Part shown: piece after piece, positions 1-12,950 of the stretch
Numbering within the stretch: the first letter of the stretch is position 1
How the letters are laid out: every line of letters starts with the position of its first letter
Made by a program: the position numbers and the translations under genes
Assembly: GCF_900446215.1 (NCBI RefSeq)
Contig: NZ_UAQZ01000003.1
Span: 62,001 to 126,000, forward strand
Reading direction: 5' to 3'
From: Burkholderia cenocepacia
Lineage (GTDB): Bacteria; Pseudomonadota; Gammaproteobacteria; Burkholderiales; Burkholderiaceae
DNA: 64,000 nt
The notes under the pieces: model-generated
Told to the model about the DNA's origin: nothing
Seen by the model: only the letters and a program-made list of their open reading frames with translations
Databases searched by the model: none

Positions 1-821
1 TCGAGATCGGCGGCCGGCGTCTGGTCGGTGATCTCGACGACCGGTGCGCCGGCCTGCGGCAGCGGCGTGCCGAAGCGCTCGACGTGCACCTTCGCCTGCG
101 GCACGCCGGCCGCCTTCAGCGCGGCTTCGGCGGCGTCCATCATCGGCGCCGGGCCGCAGATGAACGCCTCGTCGATCGCGTCGGCCGGTGTCAGCGTGGC
201 GAGGAATTCCGCGCATTTCGCCTGGTCGAGCACGCCGTTGAACAGCTCGACGTCCTGCAGATCGTCCGACAGCACGTGGTAGAGGACGAAGCGGTTCATG
301 TAGCGGTTCTTCAGGTCCTCGAGCTCCTCCGCGAACATGATCGCGTCGACGCTGCGGTTGCCGTAGATCAGCGTGAACGTGCTGCGCGGCTCGAGTTCGA
401 GCGTCGTCTTCACGATCGCGAGCACCGGCGTGATCCCCGAGCCGCCTGAAAACGCGACGTACTGCTTGCCGTGGTCGGCGTTCAGGTGCGTGAAGAAGCG
501 GCCATCCGGTGTCATCACGTCGATCATGTGGCCGGGCTTCAGCGTATCGAACGCGAAGTTCGAGAAGCGGCCGCCGCGCACGCGCTTGATGCCGATGCGC
601 AGTTCGCCGTCACGGTCGTAGTCCGTCGTGCCGACGCAGATCGAATACGAGCGGCGCGTCTCCTCGCCGTCGATGTGGGTCTTCAGCGTGACGAACTGGC
701 CCTGCGTGAAGCGGTACGCGTCGCGCAATTCGGGCGGCACGTCGAACGAGACGGTCACGGCGTCGGCGGTCTCGGGCCGCACGTCGCGGATACGCAGCGG
801 GTGAAATTGCGGGGTCGCCAT
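1..821 (-). CDS. paaE: Phenylacetyl-CoA epoxidase reductase subunit PaaE (partial)
   Basis: Electron-transfer subunit of the PaaABCDE oxygenase: it passes electrons from NADPH through FAD and a [2Fe-2S] centre to the PaaA di-iron site. The gene starts at the ATG at 821 and runs off the left edge, so only about 273 N-terminal residues are visible. The FAD-binding motif RSYS lies at residues 57-60 and the pyridine-nucleotide motif GGSGITP at 124-130. The plant-type ferredoxin domain expected at the C-terminus lies outside the window. It begins 2 bases after the paaD stop, so translational coupling is likely. Confidence 0.93.
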   Translation of the reverse strand, partial: MATPQFHPLRIRDVRPETADAVTVSFDVPPELRDAYRFTQGQFVTLKTHIDGEETRRSYSICVGTTDYDRDGELRIGIKRVRGGRFSNFAFDTLKPGHMIDVMTPDGRFFTHLNADHGKQYVAFSGGSGITPVLAIVKTTLELEPRSTFTLIYGNRSVDAIMFAEELEDLKNRYMNRFVLYHVLSDDLQDVELFNGVLDQAKCAEFLATLTPADAIDEAFICGPAPMMDAAEAALKAAGVPQAKVHVERFGTPLPQAGAPVVEITDQTPAADL

Positions 822-823
822 AT

Positions 824-1378
824 TCAGTAGGGTTTGAAGTAGTCGAAGGGTTCGCGGCAGTCGACGCAGCGATACAGCGCCTTGCAGGCCGTGGACGCGA
901 ATTGCGCGAGACGTTCGGTGCGCGCGGAGCCGCAGCGCGGGCAGGTGGGCGCCGCGACCGGCCGCGGCACGAAGCGCACGACGTTCTCCCGCGGCGCGGC
1001 GCTGCCGCACTGGCCGACCGGCGGCGCGATGCCGTACGCGCGCAGCTTGTCGCGCGCTTCCTGCGTAATCCAGTCGGTCGTCCACGCGGGAGCGAGCACC
1101 GTCTCGATCCGGTGCGGCGGCAAGTCGGCGGCCTGCAGCGCGGCGGCGATGTCCTCGGCGATCTGCGACATCGCCGGGCAGCCCGAGTAGGTCGGCGTGA
1201 TCACGACTTCGAGCTGGCCGTCATCCGCGCGGCGGACGTCGCGCAGGATGCCGAGCTCGCGGATCGACACGACCGGGATCTCCGGATCGGGCACGGCTTC
1301 GAGCACGTCCCACGCGCGGGCGAGCAACGGATCGTCGCGGTGCGCGGCGGGGGCAGGGGCGGCGGTCTGGGCGGACAT
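824..1378 (-). CDS. paaD: Phenylacetyl-CoA epoxidase subunit PaaD
   Basis: 184 residues, fourth gene of the epoxidase operon. The N-terminal part (about residues 20-110) matches the MIP18/DUF59 family, with the typical opening around VPDPEIPVVSIRELG. The C-terminal 40 residues carry two CxxC pairs (CPRCG and CVDC), a probable metal or Fe-S site. In characterised systems PaaD is needed for activity and is thought to help mature the Fe-S centre of PaaE rather than sit in the catalytic core. It lies 25 bases after paaC. Confidence 0.92.
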   Translation of the reverse strand: MSAQTAAPAPAAHRDDPLLARAWDVLEAVPDPEIPVVSIRELGILRDVRRADDGQLEVVITPTYSGCPAMSQIAEDIAAALQAADLPPHRIETVLAPAWTTDWITQEARDKLRAYGIAPPVGQCGSAAPRENVVRFVPRPVAAPTCPRCGSARTERLAQFASTACKALYRCVDCREPFDYFKPY

Positions 1379-1403
1379 CGTCGGGCTCCGTGGCGTGGGC
1401 CGG

Positions 1404-2207
1404 TTACCAGCTCGCGCCGGGATGCTGGCGCGCGAGGCTCTGCATTTCGGCGAGCAGGTAGCCCATGTGCTCCGAGTGCTCGCCCTGCTTGCCGGTCGTC
1501 ACATGCTTCACCGGCGCCGGCAACGTGAGCGTGGCTTCCGCGAGCGCGTCATCCACGTCCGCGCGCCACGCGGCCTCGATCGCGGCCGGCGCCGGGCCGA
1601 TGCCCGGTGCGACGATCGCGTCGTCGATCGCATCGGCGGCGAAAAATTCGCGTGTGTACGGCATCAGGTAGTCGAGCGCGGCCTGCGCACGGCGGTGCGA
1701 TTCGTCGGTGCCGTCGCCGAGGCGCACGAGCCACTCGCGCGCATGCTGGACGTGATAGCGGGTTTCCTTCACCGATTTCGCGGCGATCGCCGCCAGTTGC
1801 GTGTCGGTCGACGTCTCCAGCGCGCTCCATACGTGCAGCATCAGCGCCGCGTACAGGAAGTTGCGCACGATCGTCACCGCGTAGTCCTTGTCGGCGTGCG
1901 CGGTGCCGGAGACCGGGCCGTAGTGCGGCAGTTCGGCGAGCGTGAAGTTCGCGAACTCGCGCTCGGTGCGGAAGTACGCGTAGTCGTCCTCGGTCTTCGT
2001 CGCGCCGGTGAGCTGGCGCTCGAGCTCGGCCGCGTGCGTGTACAGCATGCGCGCCTGGCCGATGAGGTCGAGGCTCATGTTGGTGAGCGCGATGTCTTCC
2101 TCGAGGATCGGGCCGTGGCCGCACCATTCGGCGTTGCGCTGACCGAGGATCAGCGCATTGTCCGCGAGGCGCAGCACGTAGGAGAGGTGTTCGGGCGTGA
2201 TCGTCAT
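1404..2207 (-). CDS. paaC: Phenylacetyl-CoA epoxidase structural subunit PaaC
   Basis: 267 residues, close to the usual family length of about 250. PaaC is a ferritin-like helical protein that pairs with catalytic PaaA but has lost a functional di-iron site. The start MTITPEHLSYVLRLADNALI and the AEWCGHGPILEEDIALTN region are typical. The paaB stop lies 10 bases upstream, consistent with one polycistronic mRNA. Confidence 0.95.
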   Translation of the reverse strand: MTITPEHLSYVLRLADNALILGQRNAEWCGHGPILEEDIALTNMSLDLIGQARMLYTHAAELERQLTGATKTEDDYAYFRTEREFANFTLAELPHYGPVSGTAHADKDYAVTIVRNFLYAALMLHVWSALETSTDTQLAAIAAKSVKETRYHVQHAREWLVRLGDGTDESHRRAQAALDYLMPYTREFFAADAIDDAIVAPGIGPAPAAIEAAWRADVDDALAEATLTLPAPVKHVTTGKQGEHSEHMGYLLAEMQSLARQHPGASW

Positions 2208-2217
2208 GGCGCGGGCG

Positions 2218-2502
2218 TTACATGTGGTTGACTTCGTCGGGCAGCGTGTAGAACGTCGGATGACGGTAGATCTTGTCGCCCGCCGGTTCGAACAGTTCGG
2301 CCTTCTCGCTCGGGTCCGACGCGGTGATCGCCGACGACGGCACCACCCAGATGCTCACGCCTTCCTGGCGACGCGTGTAGACGTCGCGCGCCATGCGCAG
2401 CGCCATCGTCGCGTCGGCCGCGTGCAGGCTGCCGCAATGCTTGTGGTCGAGGCCCTGCTTGCTGCGCACGAACACTTCCCAGATCGGCCATTCCTTGTTC
2501 AT
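2218..2502 (-). CDS. paaB: Phenylacetyl-CoA epoxidase subunit PaaB
   Basis: 94 residues, the normal size for PaaB, the small subunit that bridges PaaAC heterodimers. The start is set at the ATG at 2502, giving MNKEWPIWEVFVRSKQGLDH, with a purine-rich site (AGGAGAAAA) just upstream. The frame is open further upstream, but that extension overlaps paaA and has no support. Recognisable blocks are WEVFVR, HKHCGSLHA and the tail YTLPDEVNHM. Confidence 0.95.
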   Translation of the reverse strand: MNKEWPIWEVFVRSKQGLDHKHCGSLHAADATMALRMARDVYTRRQEGVSIWVVPSSAITASDPSEKAELFEPAGDKIYRHPTFYTLPDEVNHM

Positions 2503-2537
2503 CGTTTTCTCCTGATTCCTGAATTCGAGGGGGCCGC

Positions 2538-3536
2538 TCAGGCGGCCTGCTGTTCGGCGCGGGCGCGGCGCTTCGCTTCGTGCGCGAGCGCGGCTTCGCG
2601 CACCCAGGCGCCATCCTCGTGGGCTTTCACACGCGTCGCGAGGCGTTCCTTGTTGCACGGGCCGTCGCCGTTGACCACGCGCCAGAATTCGTCCCAGTCG
2701 ATCGCGCCGTAGTCGTGGTGGCCACGCGCTTCGTTCCATTTCAGGTCGGGGTCGGGCAGCGTCACGCCGAGCACCTTCGCCTGGTCGACCGTCGCATCGA
2801 CGAATTTCTGGCGCAGATCGTCGTTCGAGATCCGCTTGATGCCCCATTTGGCGGACTGACTGCTGTGGACTGAATCGGCGTCGCTCGGGCCGAACATCAT
2901 CAGCACCGGCCACCACCAGCGGTTCACGGCCTGCTGGACCATCGCGCGCTGCGCGTCGCTGCCCTTCATCATCGACAGCAACGCGTCGAAACCCTGGCGC
3001 TGATGGAACGACTCTTCCTTGCACACGCGAATCATTGCGCGCGCGTACGGACCGTACGTGCAGCGGCACAGCGGGATCTGGTTCATGATCGCGGCGCCGT
3101 CGACCAGCCAGCCGATCACGCCGACGTCGGCCCAGGTCGGCGTCGGGTAGTTGAAGATGCTCGAGTATTTCGCCTTGCCGGCGTGCAGCGCGTCGATCAG
3201 CGAATCGCGCGATACGCCGAGCGTTTCGGCCGCGCTATAAAGGTAGAGGCCGTGGCCGGCTTCGTCCTGCACCTTCGCGAGCAGGATCGCCTTGCGCTTC
3301 AGGCTCGGCGCGCGCGAGATCCAGTTGCCTTCCGGCAGCATGCCGACGACTTCGGAGTGCGCGTGCTGCGAGATCTGGCGCACCAGCGTCTTGCGATACG
3401 CGTCGGGCATCCAGTCCTGCGGTTCGATCTTGCCGTCCGCGGCCATCACCGCATCGAACCGCGTCTGCTCGGGCGACTCGGTTGCGGCGTCGAGCGGCGC
3501 GACGTTGCCGGGGATGTCGAGGGATTGCGTGTACAT
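2538..3536 (-). CDS. paaA: Phenylacetyl-CoA epoxidase catalytic subunit PaaA
   Basis: 332 residues from the ATG at 3536 ([16 protein letters not shown]); an in-frame ATG at 3581 would run into the operator and -10 box. PaaA holds the di-iron centre that forms the ring 1,2-epoxide of phenylacetyl-CoA, the committed step of aerobic phenylacetate breakdown. Metal-ligand type E..H segments are visible as DEAGH and EESFH. It is first in the operon, directly downstream of the palindromic operator at 3580-3595. E. coli PaaA is about 20 residues shorter, mostly at the N-terminus. Confidence 0.95.
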   Translation of the reverse strand: MYTQSLDIPGNVAPLDAATESPEQTRFDAVMAADGKIEPQDWMPDAYRKTLVRQISQHAHSEVVGMLPEGNWISRAPSLKRKAILLAKVQDEAGHGLYLYSAAETLGVSRDSLIDALHAGKAKYSSIFNYPTPTWADVGVIGWLVDGAAIMNQIPLCRCTYGPYARAMIRVCKEESFHQRQGFDALLSMMKGSDAQRAMVQQAVNRWWWPVLMMFGPSDADSVHSSQSAKWGIKRISNDDLRQKFVDATVDQAKVLGVTLPDPDLKWNEARGHHDYGAIDWDEFWRVVNGDGPCNKERLATRVKAHEDGAWVREAALAHEAKRRARAEQQAA

Positions 3537-3569
3537 GGCGAAGGCTCTCGTCCGGTTGAGTGTGTGCGA

Positions 3570-3598
3570 AGTATAAACCAACCGACCGGTCGGTTAAT
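3570..3598 (-). promoter_or_regulatory. paaA promoter with TetR-type (PaaR-like) operator
   Basis: A perfect 16-base palindrome, AACCGACCGGTCGGTT, occupies 3580-3595. On the minus strand a -10 box TATACT (3575-3570) lies downstream of it and a -35-like TTAACC (3597-3592) overlaps its upstream end with a 16-base spacer, so a bound repressor would block RNA polymerase. The TetR-family regulator PaaR is the known repressor of paa genes in Burkholderia, relieved by phenylacetyl-CoA. Assignment to PaaR is inference because paaR is not in the window. Confidence 0.75.
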
Positions 3599-3736
3599 AA
3601 ATTTGTTGTGGATTTGCGGCGGGACTCGGGTAAACGAGGGACATCGGGGCACGATCAAGCGGAGCAAGTGCGGCTCCGCACGTGGGGCCGGCATCTTCTG
3701 CGGCACAATGCCCGCTTTCCGATGAGGATTTTGCCG

Positions 3737-5002
3737 ATGTCATTTCGAAGCAGTTTCGCCGCGGCTGTGCTGGGTGCGGCCGTTCTCGTGTCGCCGCTTG
3801 CAGCGTCGGCCGCGCCGGCCGGGTGGGTCGCTGCGTGGGCGACCGCGCTGCAGCCGATTCCCGACCTCGCCGCACCGCCGCCGCTCTACCGCGCGCCAGA
3901 CGTGGCCGGGCGAACCGTGCGTCAGATCGTCTACCCGACCGTGTCGGGGCGGGCGGCGCGGATTCGCGTGAGCAACGCATACGGTCGCGCGCCGCTGGTC
4001 GTCGAGGCCGCGAGTCTCGCGCGCGCCGGCGAAGGGGCCGCGCTCGCCGGTGGTGCGGCGGTGCCGGTCCGGTTCGGCGGCAAGGCGTCGGTGACGCTCG
4101 CGCCGGGCCAGGAACTCGAAAGCGACCCGGTGGCGATCGGCGTGACGGCCGCGCAGCCGTATGCGATCAGCCTCCAGATGGGGCCGAACCAGCGGATGAC
4201 GGTCTGGCATCGTGTGTCGAACCAGTTCAACTATGTGTCCGGGCCGGGTGATCACGTGAACGATCCGGGCGCCGAGACGTTTCGCACCCGCTTTACCCAA
4301 TATGCGTGGGTGACCGAACTGGCCGTCGAAGCTGGTCCCGCACACGCCAGCGTCGCGGCGATCGGCGATTCGATCACCGACGGGCTGCGCTCCAGCGTGA
4401 ACCGGAACCGCCGCTGGCCCGACGCGCTCGCACGCCGGCTGGCGGCAGCGGGTGCCGATTCGGTCGGCGTCGTGAATCTCGGCATCAGCGGGAACCGGCT
4501 GCTCAGCGATTCCGCGTGTTACGGCACGTCGCTTGCGTCGCGGTTCGAGCGTGACGCGCTGTCGCGCTCGGGCGTGAAGGCGGCGATCGTGCTGATCGGG
4601 ATCAACGACATCAATTTCGCGGCGATGCCGCCGCGCGCGGGGCTCGATTGCGATCACCCGCATACGCCGGTGACGGCTGCATCGCTGATCGATGGCTATC
4701 GCCGGCTGATCGAGACGGCGCACCGACAGGGCGTGAAGGTCTTCGGCGCGACACTCACGCCGGCGGCGCTGCCGGCCGGGCGCGAGGCGATCCGGCTCGA
4801 GGTGAACCGGTGGATCCGCAGCGGCGGCGGGTTCGACGGCGTCGTGGACTTCGACGCGGCGCTGCGCGATCCGGCGCGCCCGAGCGTGCTGCAACGCCGA
4901 TACGATAGCGGCGACGGTATCCATCCGAGCGACGCCGGCTACACGGCGATGGCCGACGCGGTGCCGATTGAGCGACTGCAGGCTGCTGCGGGCGGCAGCT
5001 GA
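3737..5002 (+). CDS. Secreted SGNH/GDSL-family hydrolase
   Basis: 421 residues from the ATG at 3737, preceded by GAGG at 3724-3727; an ATG at 3722 is the alternative. A signal peptide (FAAAVLGAAVLVSPLAASA) ends near residue 25. About 180 residues of uncharacterised N-terminal region precede the SGNH fold. Block I GDSITDG puts the nucleophile Ser at about 212, block II is GISGNR, block III IGINDIN, and block V DGIHPSD supplies Asp393 and His396. The likely role is an exported esterase or carbohydrate-ester hydrolase; the substrate cannot be read. It is divergent from paaA and followed by a strong terminator. Confidence 0.88.
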   Translation: MSFRSSFAAAVLGAAVLVSPLAASAAPAGWVAAWATALQPIPDLAAPPPLYRAPDVAGRTVRQIVYPTVSGRAARIRVSNAYGRAPLVVEAASLARAGEGAALAGGAAVPVRFGGKASVTLAPGQELESDPVAIGVTAAQPYAISLQMGPNQRMTVWHRVSNQFNYVSGPGDHVNDPGAETFRTRFTQYAWVTELAVEAGPAHASVAAIGDSITDGLRSSVNRNRRWPDALARRLAAAGADSVGVVNLGISGNRLLSDSACYGTSLASRFERDALSRSGVKAAIVLIGINDINFAAMPPRAGLDCDHPHTPVTAASLIDGYRRLIETAHRQGVKVFGATLTPAALPAGREAIRLEVNRWIRSGGGFDGVVDFDAALRDPARPSVLQRRYDSGDGIHPSDAGYTAMADAVPIERLQAAAGGS

Positions 5003-5076
5003 CACGCTCTCTATATATAGAAGGGAACGTTGCCGACGGCTGGTGGATCGACCGCGCTTCCCGGCCCGTCGAGCCC

Positions 5077-5112
5077 AAAGCCTCCGTGCGCGGTAGCGCA
5101 CGGAGGCTTTTT
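5077..5112 (+). terminator. Intrinsic terminator after the SGNH hydrolase
   Basis: A perfect 15-base-pair stem (5077-5091 with 5096-5110), loop GGTA and a short T run. It insulates the hydrolase gene from the rRNA promoters that begin about 20 bases further on. Confidence 0.9.
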
Positions 5113-5133
5113 CAAACTTTCTTCACAAAGCGC

Positions 5134-5162
5134 TTGCATGGATGGGGGCAGGTGCTTAGAAT
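5134..5162 (+). promoter_or_regulatory. rRNA operon promoter P1
   Basis: -35 TTGCAT (5134-5139), 17-base spacer, -10 TAGAAT (5157-5162). The upstream T- and A-rich stretch after the terminator could act as an UP element. First of two tandem promoters. Confidence 0.75.
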
Positions 5163-5294
5163 CACGCCTCTTTCGCGCTAACGGAAACGCGGCGCGGAAG
5201 GAAGGGAAGCAGTGCCGTTGGAGTTCGGAGGTAGCGAGCCTCGGCGGTACGGAAGTTGAGCCCCGCAGTCGCAACGAAGTCGTTCAGAAAGTTG

Positions 5295-5323
5295 TTGACG
5301 AGCTGCGAAACACGGTTCATAAT
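5295..5323 (+). promoter_or_regulatory. rRNA operon promoter P2
   Basis: -35 TTGACG (5295-5300), 17-base spacer, -10 CATAAT (5318-5323), placed 161 bases after P1. Both promoters feed the same leader. Confidence 0.75.
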
Positions 5324-5383
5324 CTCGCTTCTCTGCTGCTGAAAACGCAGCGCTGCTGAGGGGTTCAAGATCCCTCGCAGACA

Positions 5384-5393
5384 TGCTCTTTAA
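5384..5393 (+). promoter_or_regulatory. boxA antitermination site in the rRNA leader
   Basis: TGCTCTTTAA matches the rRNA boxA consensus bound by NusB-NusE, which lets polymerase read through the long untranslated rRNA operon. Confidence 0.8.
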
Positions 5394-5400
5394 AAATTAA

Positions 5401-5421
5401 CAGCCGATAAGTGTGGGCGCT
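5401..5421 (+). other. 16S processing stem, 5' arm
   Basis: These 21 bases are complementary (with two G-U pairs) to 7123-7143 downstream of 16S. The resulting long stem brackets pre-16S rRNA and is the expected RNase III cleavage site. Confidence 0.8.
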
Positions 5422-5567
5422 TGATGGCAGCGAGCTGATCCTCGGATCAGATAGCAAAAGTATCAAGAGTCTCACACTAAAGTAAGTCAGGTTTATGAAG
5501 TGATTCATATTCCTGTCAGCTTTGAGTGAGCGACCGGTTCGAAAGAACCGAAAACAGTAACAGGTTT

Positions 5568-7100
<1,533 letters not shown>

Positions 7101-7163
7101 CCAGAGCTATCTCGCAAAGTTGAGCGCTCACGCTTATCGGCTGTAAATTAAAGACAGACTCAG

Positions 7164-7240
7164 GGGTCTGTAGCTCAGTCGGTTAGAGCACCGTCTTGAT
7201 AAGGCGGGGGTCGTTGGTTCGAATCCAACCAGACCCACCA
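7164..7240 (+). tRNA. tRNA-Ile (GAT)
   Basis: 77 bases including encoded CCA. Acceptor arms GGGTCTG and CAGACCC pair, the anticodon loop reads CTTGATAAG, and the T loop is GTTCGAATC. It sits in the 16S-23S spacer as usual for this pair. Confidence 0.97.
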
Positions 7241-7279
7241 TTGTCTGGCGGTAGGTACACCTGAGGCAAATCTGTACAT

Positions 7280-7355
7280 GGGGGCATAGCTCAGCTGGGA
7301 GAGCACCTGCTTTGCAAGCAGGGGGTCGTCGGTTCGATCCCGTCTGCCTCCACCA
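7280..7355 (+). tRNA. tRNA-Ala (TGC)
   Basis: 76 bases with encoded CCA. The anticodon loop reads TTTGCAA; acceptor GGGGGCA pairs with TGCCTCC including one G-U. It lies 39 bases after tRNA-Ile in the rRNA spacer. Confidence 0.97.
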
Positions 7356-7447
7356 ATCCTCAATGACAAACATTCGAATGACGATTGTTCGAGTCTTTGT
7401 CATTGGCGATTGAGCCAGTCAGAGGATATCAACAGATATCGGCTGTC

Positions 7448-7458
7448 GTTCTTTAACA
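7448..7458 (+). promoter_or_regulatory. Second boxA, in the 16S-23S spacer
   Basis: GTTCTTTAACA is a boxA-like site before 23S, matching the pattern of a second antitermination site in many rRNA operons. The rest of the spacer (7356-7634) holds only processing sequences. Confidence 0.7.
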
Positions 7459-7620
7459 ATCTGGAAGAAGTAAGTAATTTGGATAGCGGAAGCGTCTCGA
7501 GATGGACGTGAAAACTATCCGGGTTGTGATTGTATCGATGTATCTCAAGATGATTCGAACTTCATTGTTCGGCTCGATTTTGGAATACGGCACAACGCGA
7601 GAACTCAACCTGTAACGAGA

Positions 7621-7634
7621 CAGACTCGTTATAG

Positions 7635-7641
<7 letters not shown>
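7621..7641 (+). other. 23S processing stem, 5' arm
   Basis: Complementary, apart from G-U pairs, to 10507-10527 at the 3' end of 23S. It forms the RNase III stem that releases pre-23S. Confidence 0.75.
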
Positions 7642-10515
<2,874 letters not shown>

Positions 10516-10668
10516 ATAACAAGTCTGCCTTGTAGATCGGCGCCGTGTGAAAGCACTGGCCGCGATCCAGAGCGACAAGTTGGATTCTCGTGTGTGATAC
10601 ACACAACTCAAAATTACTGCTTCTTCCAAGATTGGTTCTGTTGGCCACGCCAGCAGAACAACCCTCTT

Positions 10669-10783
10669 TGCCTGATGACCATAGCGAGTCGGTCCCACCC
10701 CTTCCCATCCCGAACAGGACCGTGAAACGACTCTACGCCGATGATAGTGCGGATTCCCGTGTGAAAGTAGGTAATCGTCAGGC
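10669..10783 (+). rRNA. rrf: 5S ribosomal RNA
   Basis: About 115 bases; TGCCTGATGACC at the 5' end pairs with the GTCAGGC end, with the conserved CCATCCCGAAC and GTGAAACG segments between. Last gene of the rRNA operon. Confidence 0.93.
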
Positions 10784-10795
10784 TCCCTAAGCCAG

Positions 10796-10826
10796 AAACC
10801 CCCGCCCGAAAGGCGGGGGTTTTTGC
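10796..10826 (+). terminator. rRNA operon terminator
   Basis: An 11-base-pair stem (10796-10806 with 10812-10822) with a C5/G5 core and CGAAA loop, ending in T5. It lies 13 bases after 5S. Confidence 0.9.
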
Positions 10827-10859
10827 ATTGGTGCGCCAAAAACATTGGTGCGCCAAAAA
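10826..10859 (+). repeat. Two tandem copies of a 17-base repeat
   Basis: The unit CATTGGTGCGCCAAAAA occurs twice without a gap (10826-10842 and 10843-10859), directly after the rRNA terminator T run. Each unit contains a short self-complementary TTGG/CCAA. Function unknown. Confidence 0.85.
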
Positions 10860-12700
10860 GCATGCGGCGAAGCGCCGTGTGGCACGAGTTGGGTGTCGAA
10901 GGCGTTGGCTCAAATCGAAATCGTCTCCTCGAGATTGGCCAAATGCATCTCGCCCGTCGGGATGCCTGTACGCCAGCAACTGATGTTGCTGAAATCACGA
11001 ACCTTCTGTTTTTCGTTTGTGTCGGCGGCCATCAGGTCCGCGGCGAGAAATCGCCTTGGGCAACTTCGCGAGAGTAATCTTCCGCCCGGCCTTGCTCGAC
11101 ACAGGCGCCCGCCAGGTCTGGCTAACCCCCGTCACCCGGTAATCGATCAACGCGCCTTGATCGCCGGTGTATCGAGCGCGTCTTCTGCCTCGGTGCGCTG
11201 CGCATATCGCGTGGCAGCGGATGCGCCCTGCGCTCGCTCTATCTCCCGCGGGTTGGGGGCAAGAACGGGCGGGATGTCCGCGCGTCCGGCTCTCTTGTCG
11301 CAAGTGCCAAATGTGCGTGCGTTCCTCGCGAAATCACGCAACCGGGCTGCGTCGCGCCAGGGAGGCGCGGCGTTGCTATTAGGCGGCATTTCCGTTCTAA
11401 CTCGCTATATCTCCCCTGAAATAACCCTATCGGGCCGCGAGCTACGCTTGAGTCGCGGTCGACGGTCCGCCGAGCCGTGTGCGTATCGCGGGGCCAAAGA
11501 AGATCAAAAAGCGGTGCGATTCTTCTCGACGGCCACCCGTTGACCGTTCCGTAACGCGTAAATTTCGCCGATGAGCGGATGGGTAGCTTCACCTACGTGA
11601 CCTCACCCTTTCCCGTCGATGTGAAGGGTGTGCTGTCGGCGTCGACGTCTAGAGCGCGTTTTGTGCGTACCGTATTCGGATCGCCGGGCAGAGAGTCTCC
11701 TGCAGATGGAGACTGCGGTGTCGTGTTCCGGTCGTGAGTCCGGGGCAGCTCGAACACTGCCGGGCAGCGCACTTCGGATGTCGACGCTCCTGCGTCATCT
11801 ATCCGCTTTCCAACGTCTTTGGGAGCGTATGGCGTGACGGCGGCTCATCCGTGGAGCGCGGCGCCGACATCGGCGGCGCAGCTGGACGTGGCGGGCACCA
11901 TACGAACAGCTGTGATGTCTCGGTGTACGCCGAAGATTCGCCGCGATGCCGATTCGATGCTGACGCTGAGCGGTTTGCACGACGAACACTGCGATGCCGA
12001 CCGGCGGAACGTTCGACGCGGCGGTAGCAAGGCCAGAGAGAGGCCTGGACCAGGGCACGCGTCGCCTGCAGTGCCCGCAAGCAGGGCAGCGGGACGTGCA
12101 GAACCGTCGGGTTCATCCCTCGAGACGGCATCGAGCCATCGCTTCCCGATTCCGCTGTTGTGCCGCGAGAGAGCCGGCGCGTGCCGACCCACACATCAAG
12201 GAATCGAGCGCGGGCTGCAATCGTTGATGCTCCCCAACCGCGGAGCACGGCGCCGGTAACGGCGGTGCAGCCGAGAGTCATGCTGGCTGTCGAATCGTCC
12301 TGATCGGCCTTGAGCGGCACCAAGAGTCTGCCGAAGCCGCGGCATGTCGCTGCACCACAAAGGAATGCCGTTACAGATCAGGCTCGGCATATGAAGGAAG
12401 CAGACTGCCGCGTCGAGATGGGCACCGGAGGGAGGCCGGCGATTCGGGACGATATCGTGCTCCTCGGGAAAGTCATCGAACGCAACAGGGTGATCGAATT
12501 CGGCGATGAGACCGGCTCGCCCCGATCGCCGAAGGGCGCGGCGAAAGCCTTTGTCCCCATGTTGGCCTGGATCGGGGCAGGCAGCCTGCAGTGCCCGCTG
12601 CAAAGCCGCTATTTCCTGCAAGAAGCGCTGACGAACCTCCCGTGAACCCCCGACGCCCGGCTGGCCGAACACGCCCGGCACGAAATTTGCCGAAATTTTG
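10860..12700. other. Gene-poor region with no recognisable product
   Basis: Short open frames occur on both strands, the longest a 245-residue minus-strand frame ending at 12196. None has a recognisable family, a convincing ribosome-binding site or Burkholderia-like codon use. Base composition looks less GC-rich than the neighbours, with many stops in all frames. It could be decayed DNA or a recombination-prone flank of the rRNA operon. No transposase, tRNA fragment or attachment site was seen. Confidence 0.5.
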
Positions 12701-12713
12701 TGTCTACCCGCTT

Positions 12714-12742
12714 GGCATTGTGCGAAAGAGGCCGTATGATGG
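12714..12742 (+). promoter_or_regulatory. Candidate upstream promoter of the tRNA-tufA unit
   Basis: -35 TTGGCA (12714-12719), 17-base spacer, -10 TATGAT (12737-12742), preceded by an AT-rich segment. No gene follows before tRNA-Tyr, so it may be a second, distal promoter for the tRNA operon or drive an undetected short RNA. Confidence 0.5.
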
Positions 12743-12907
12743 CGGTCTTTCGTTTTTAGCGCAGATGCAGATCCGCGCTGAAGGCGGAGTCTGACGAAGA
12801 TGTGGCGCCGGTCGGCAACATCTCGCGCTTGCCTTAGCCGGGCAAGGGCGGGGATCGGCGGGGAAGCAGGAGTCGGGAAGAAAGTGAAAATAATCTTCCG
12901 GATATGC

Positions 12908-12936
12908 TTGACAGGAGTGCGATGCACCCCCATAAT
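12908..12936 (+). promoter_or_regulatory. Promoter of tRNA-Tyr-Gly-Thr-tufA
   Basis: -35 TTGACA (12908-12913, consensus), 17-base spacer, -10 CATAAT (12931-12936), 14 bases before tRNA-Tyr. An A/T-rich stretch lies upstream. Confidence 0.8.
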
Positions 12937-12950
12937 CGTCAGTTCTCTAC

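Noticed and set aside
12196..12933. A 245-residue minus-strand frame in the gene-poor region, considered as a decayed transposase or regulator
   Set aside because: No DDE, HTH or other motif seen, no inverted repeats at its ends, and a competing plus-strand frame at 12310-12645 is equally unsupported.
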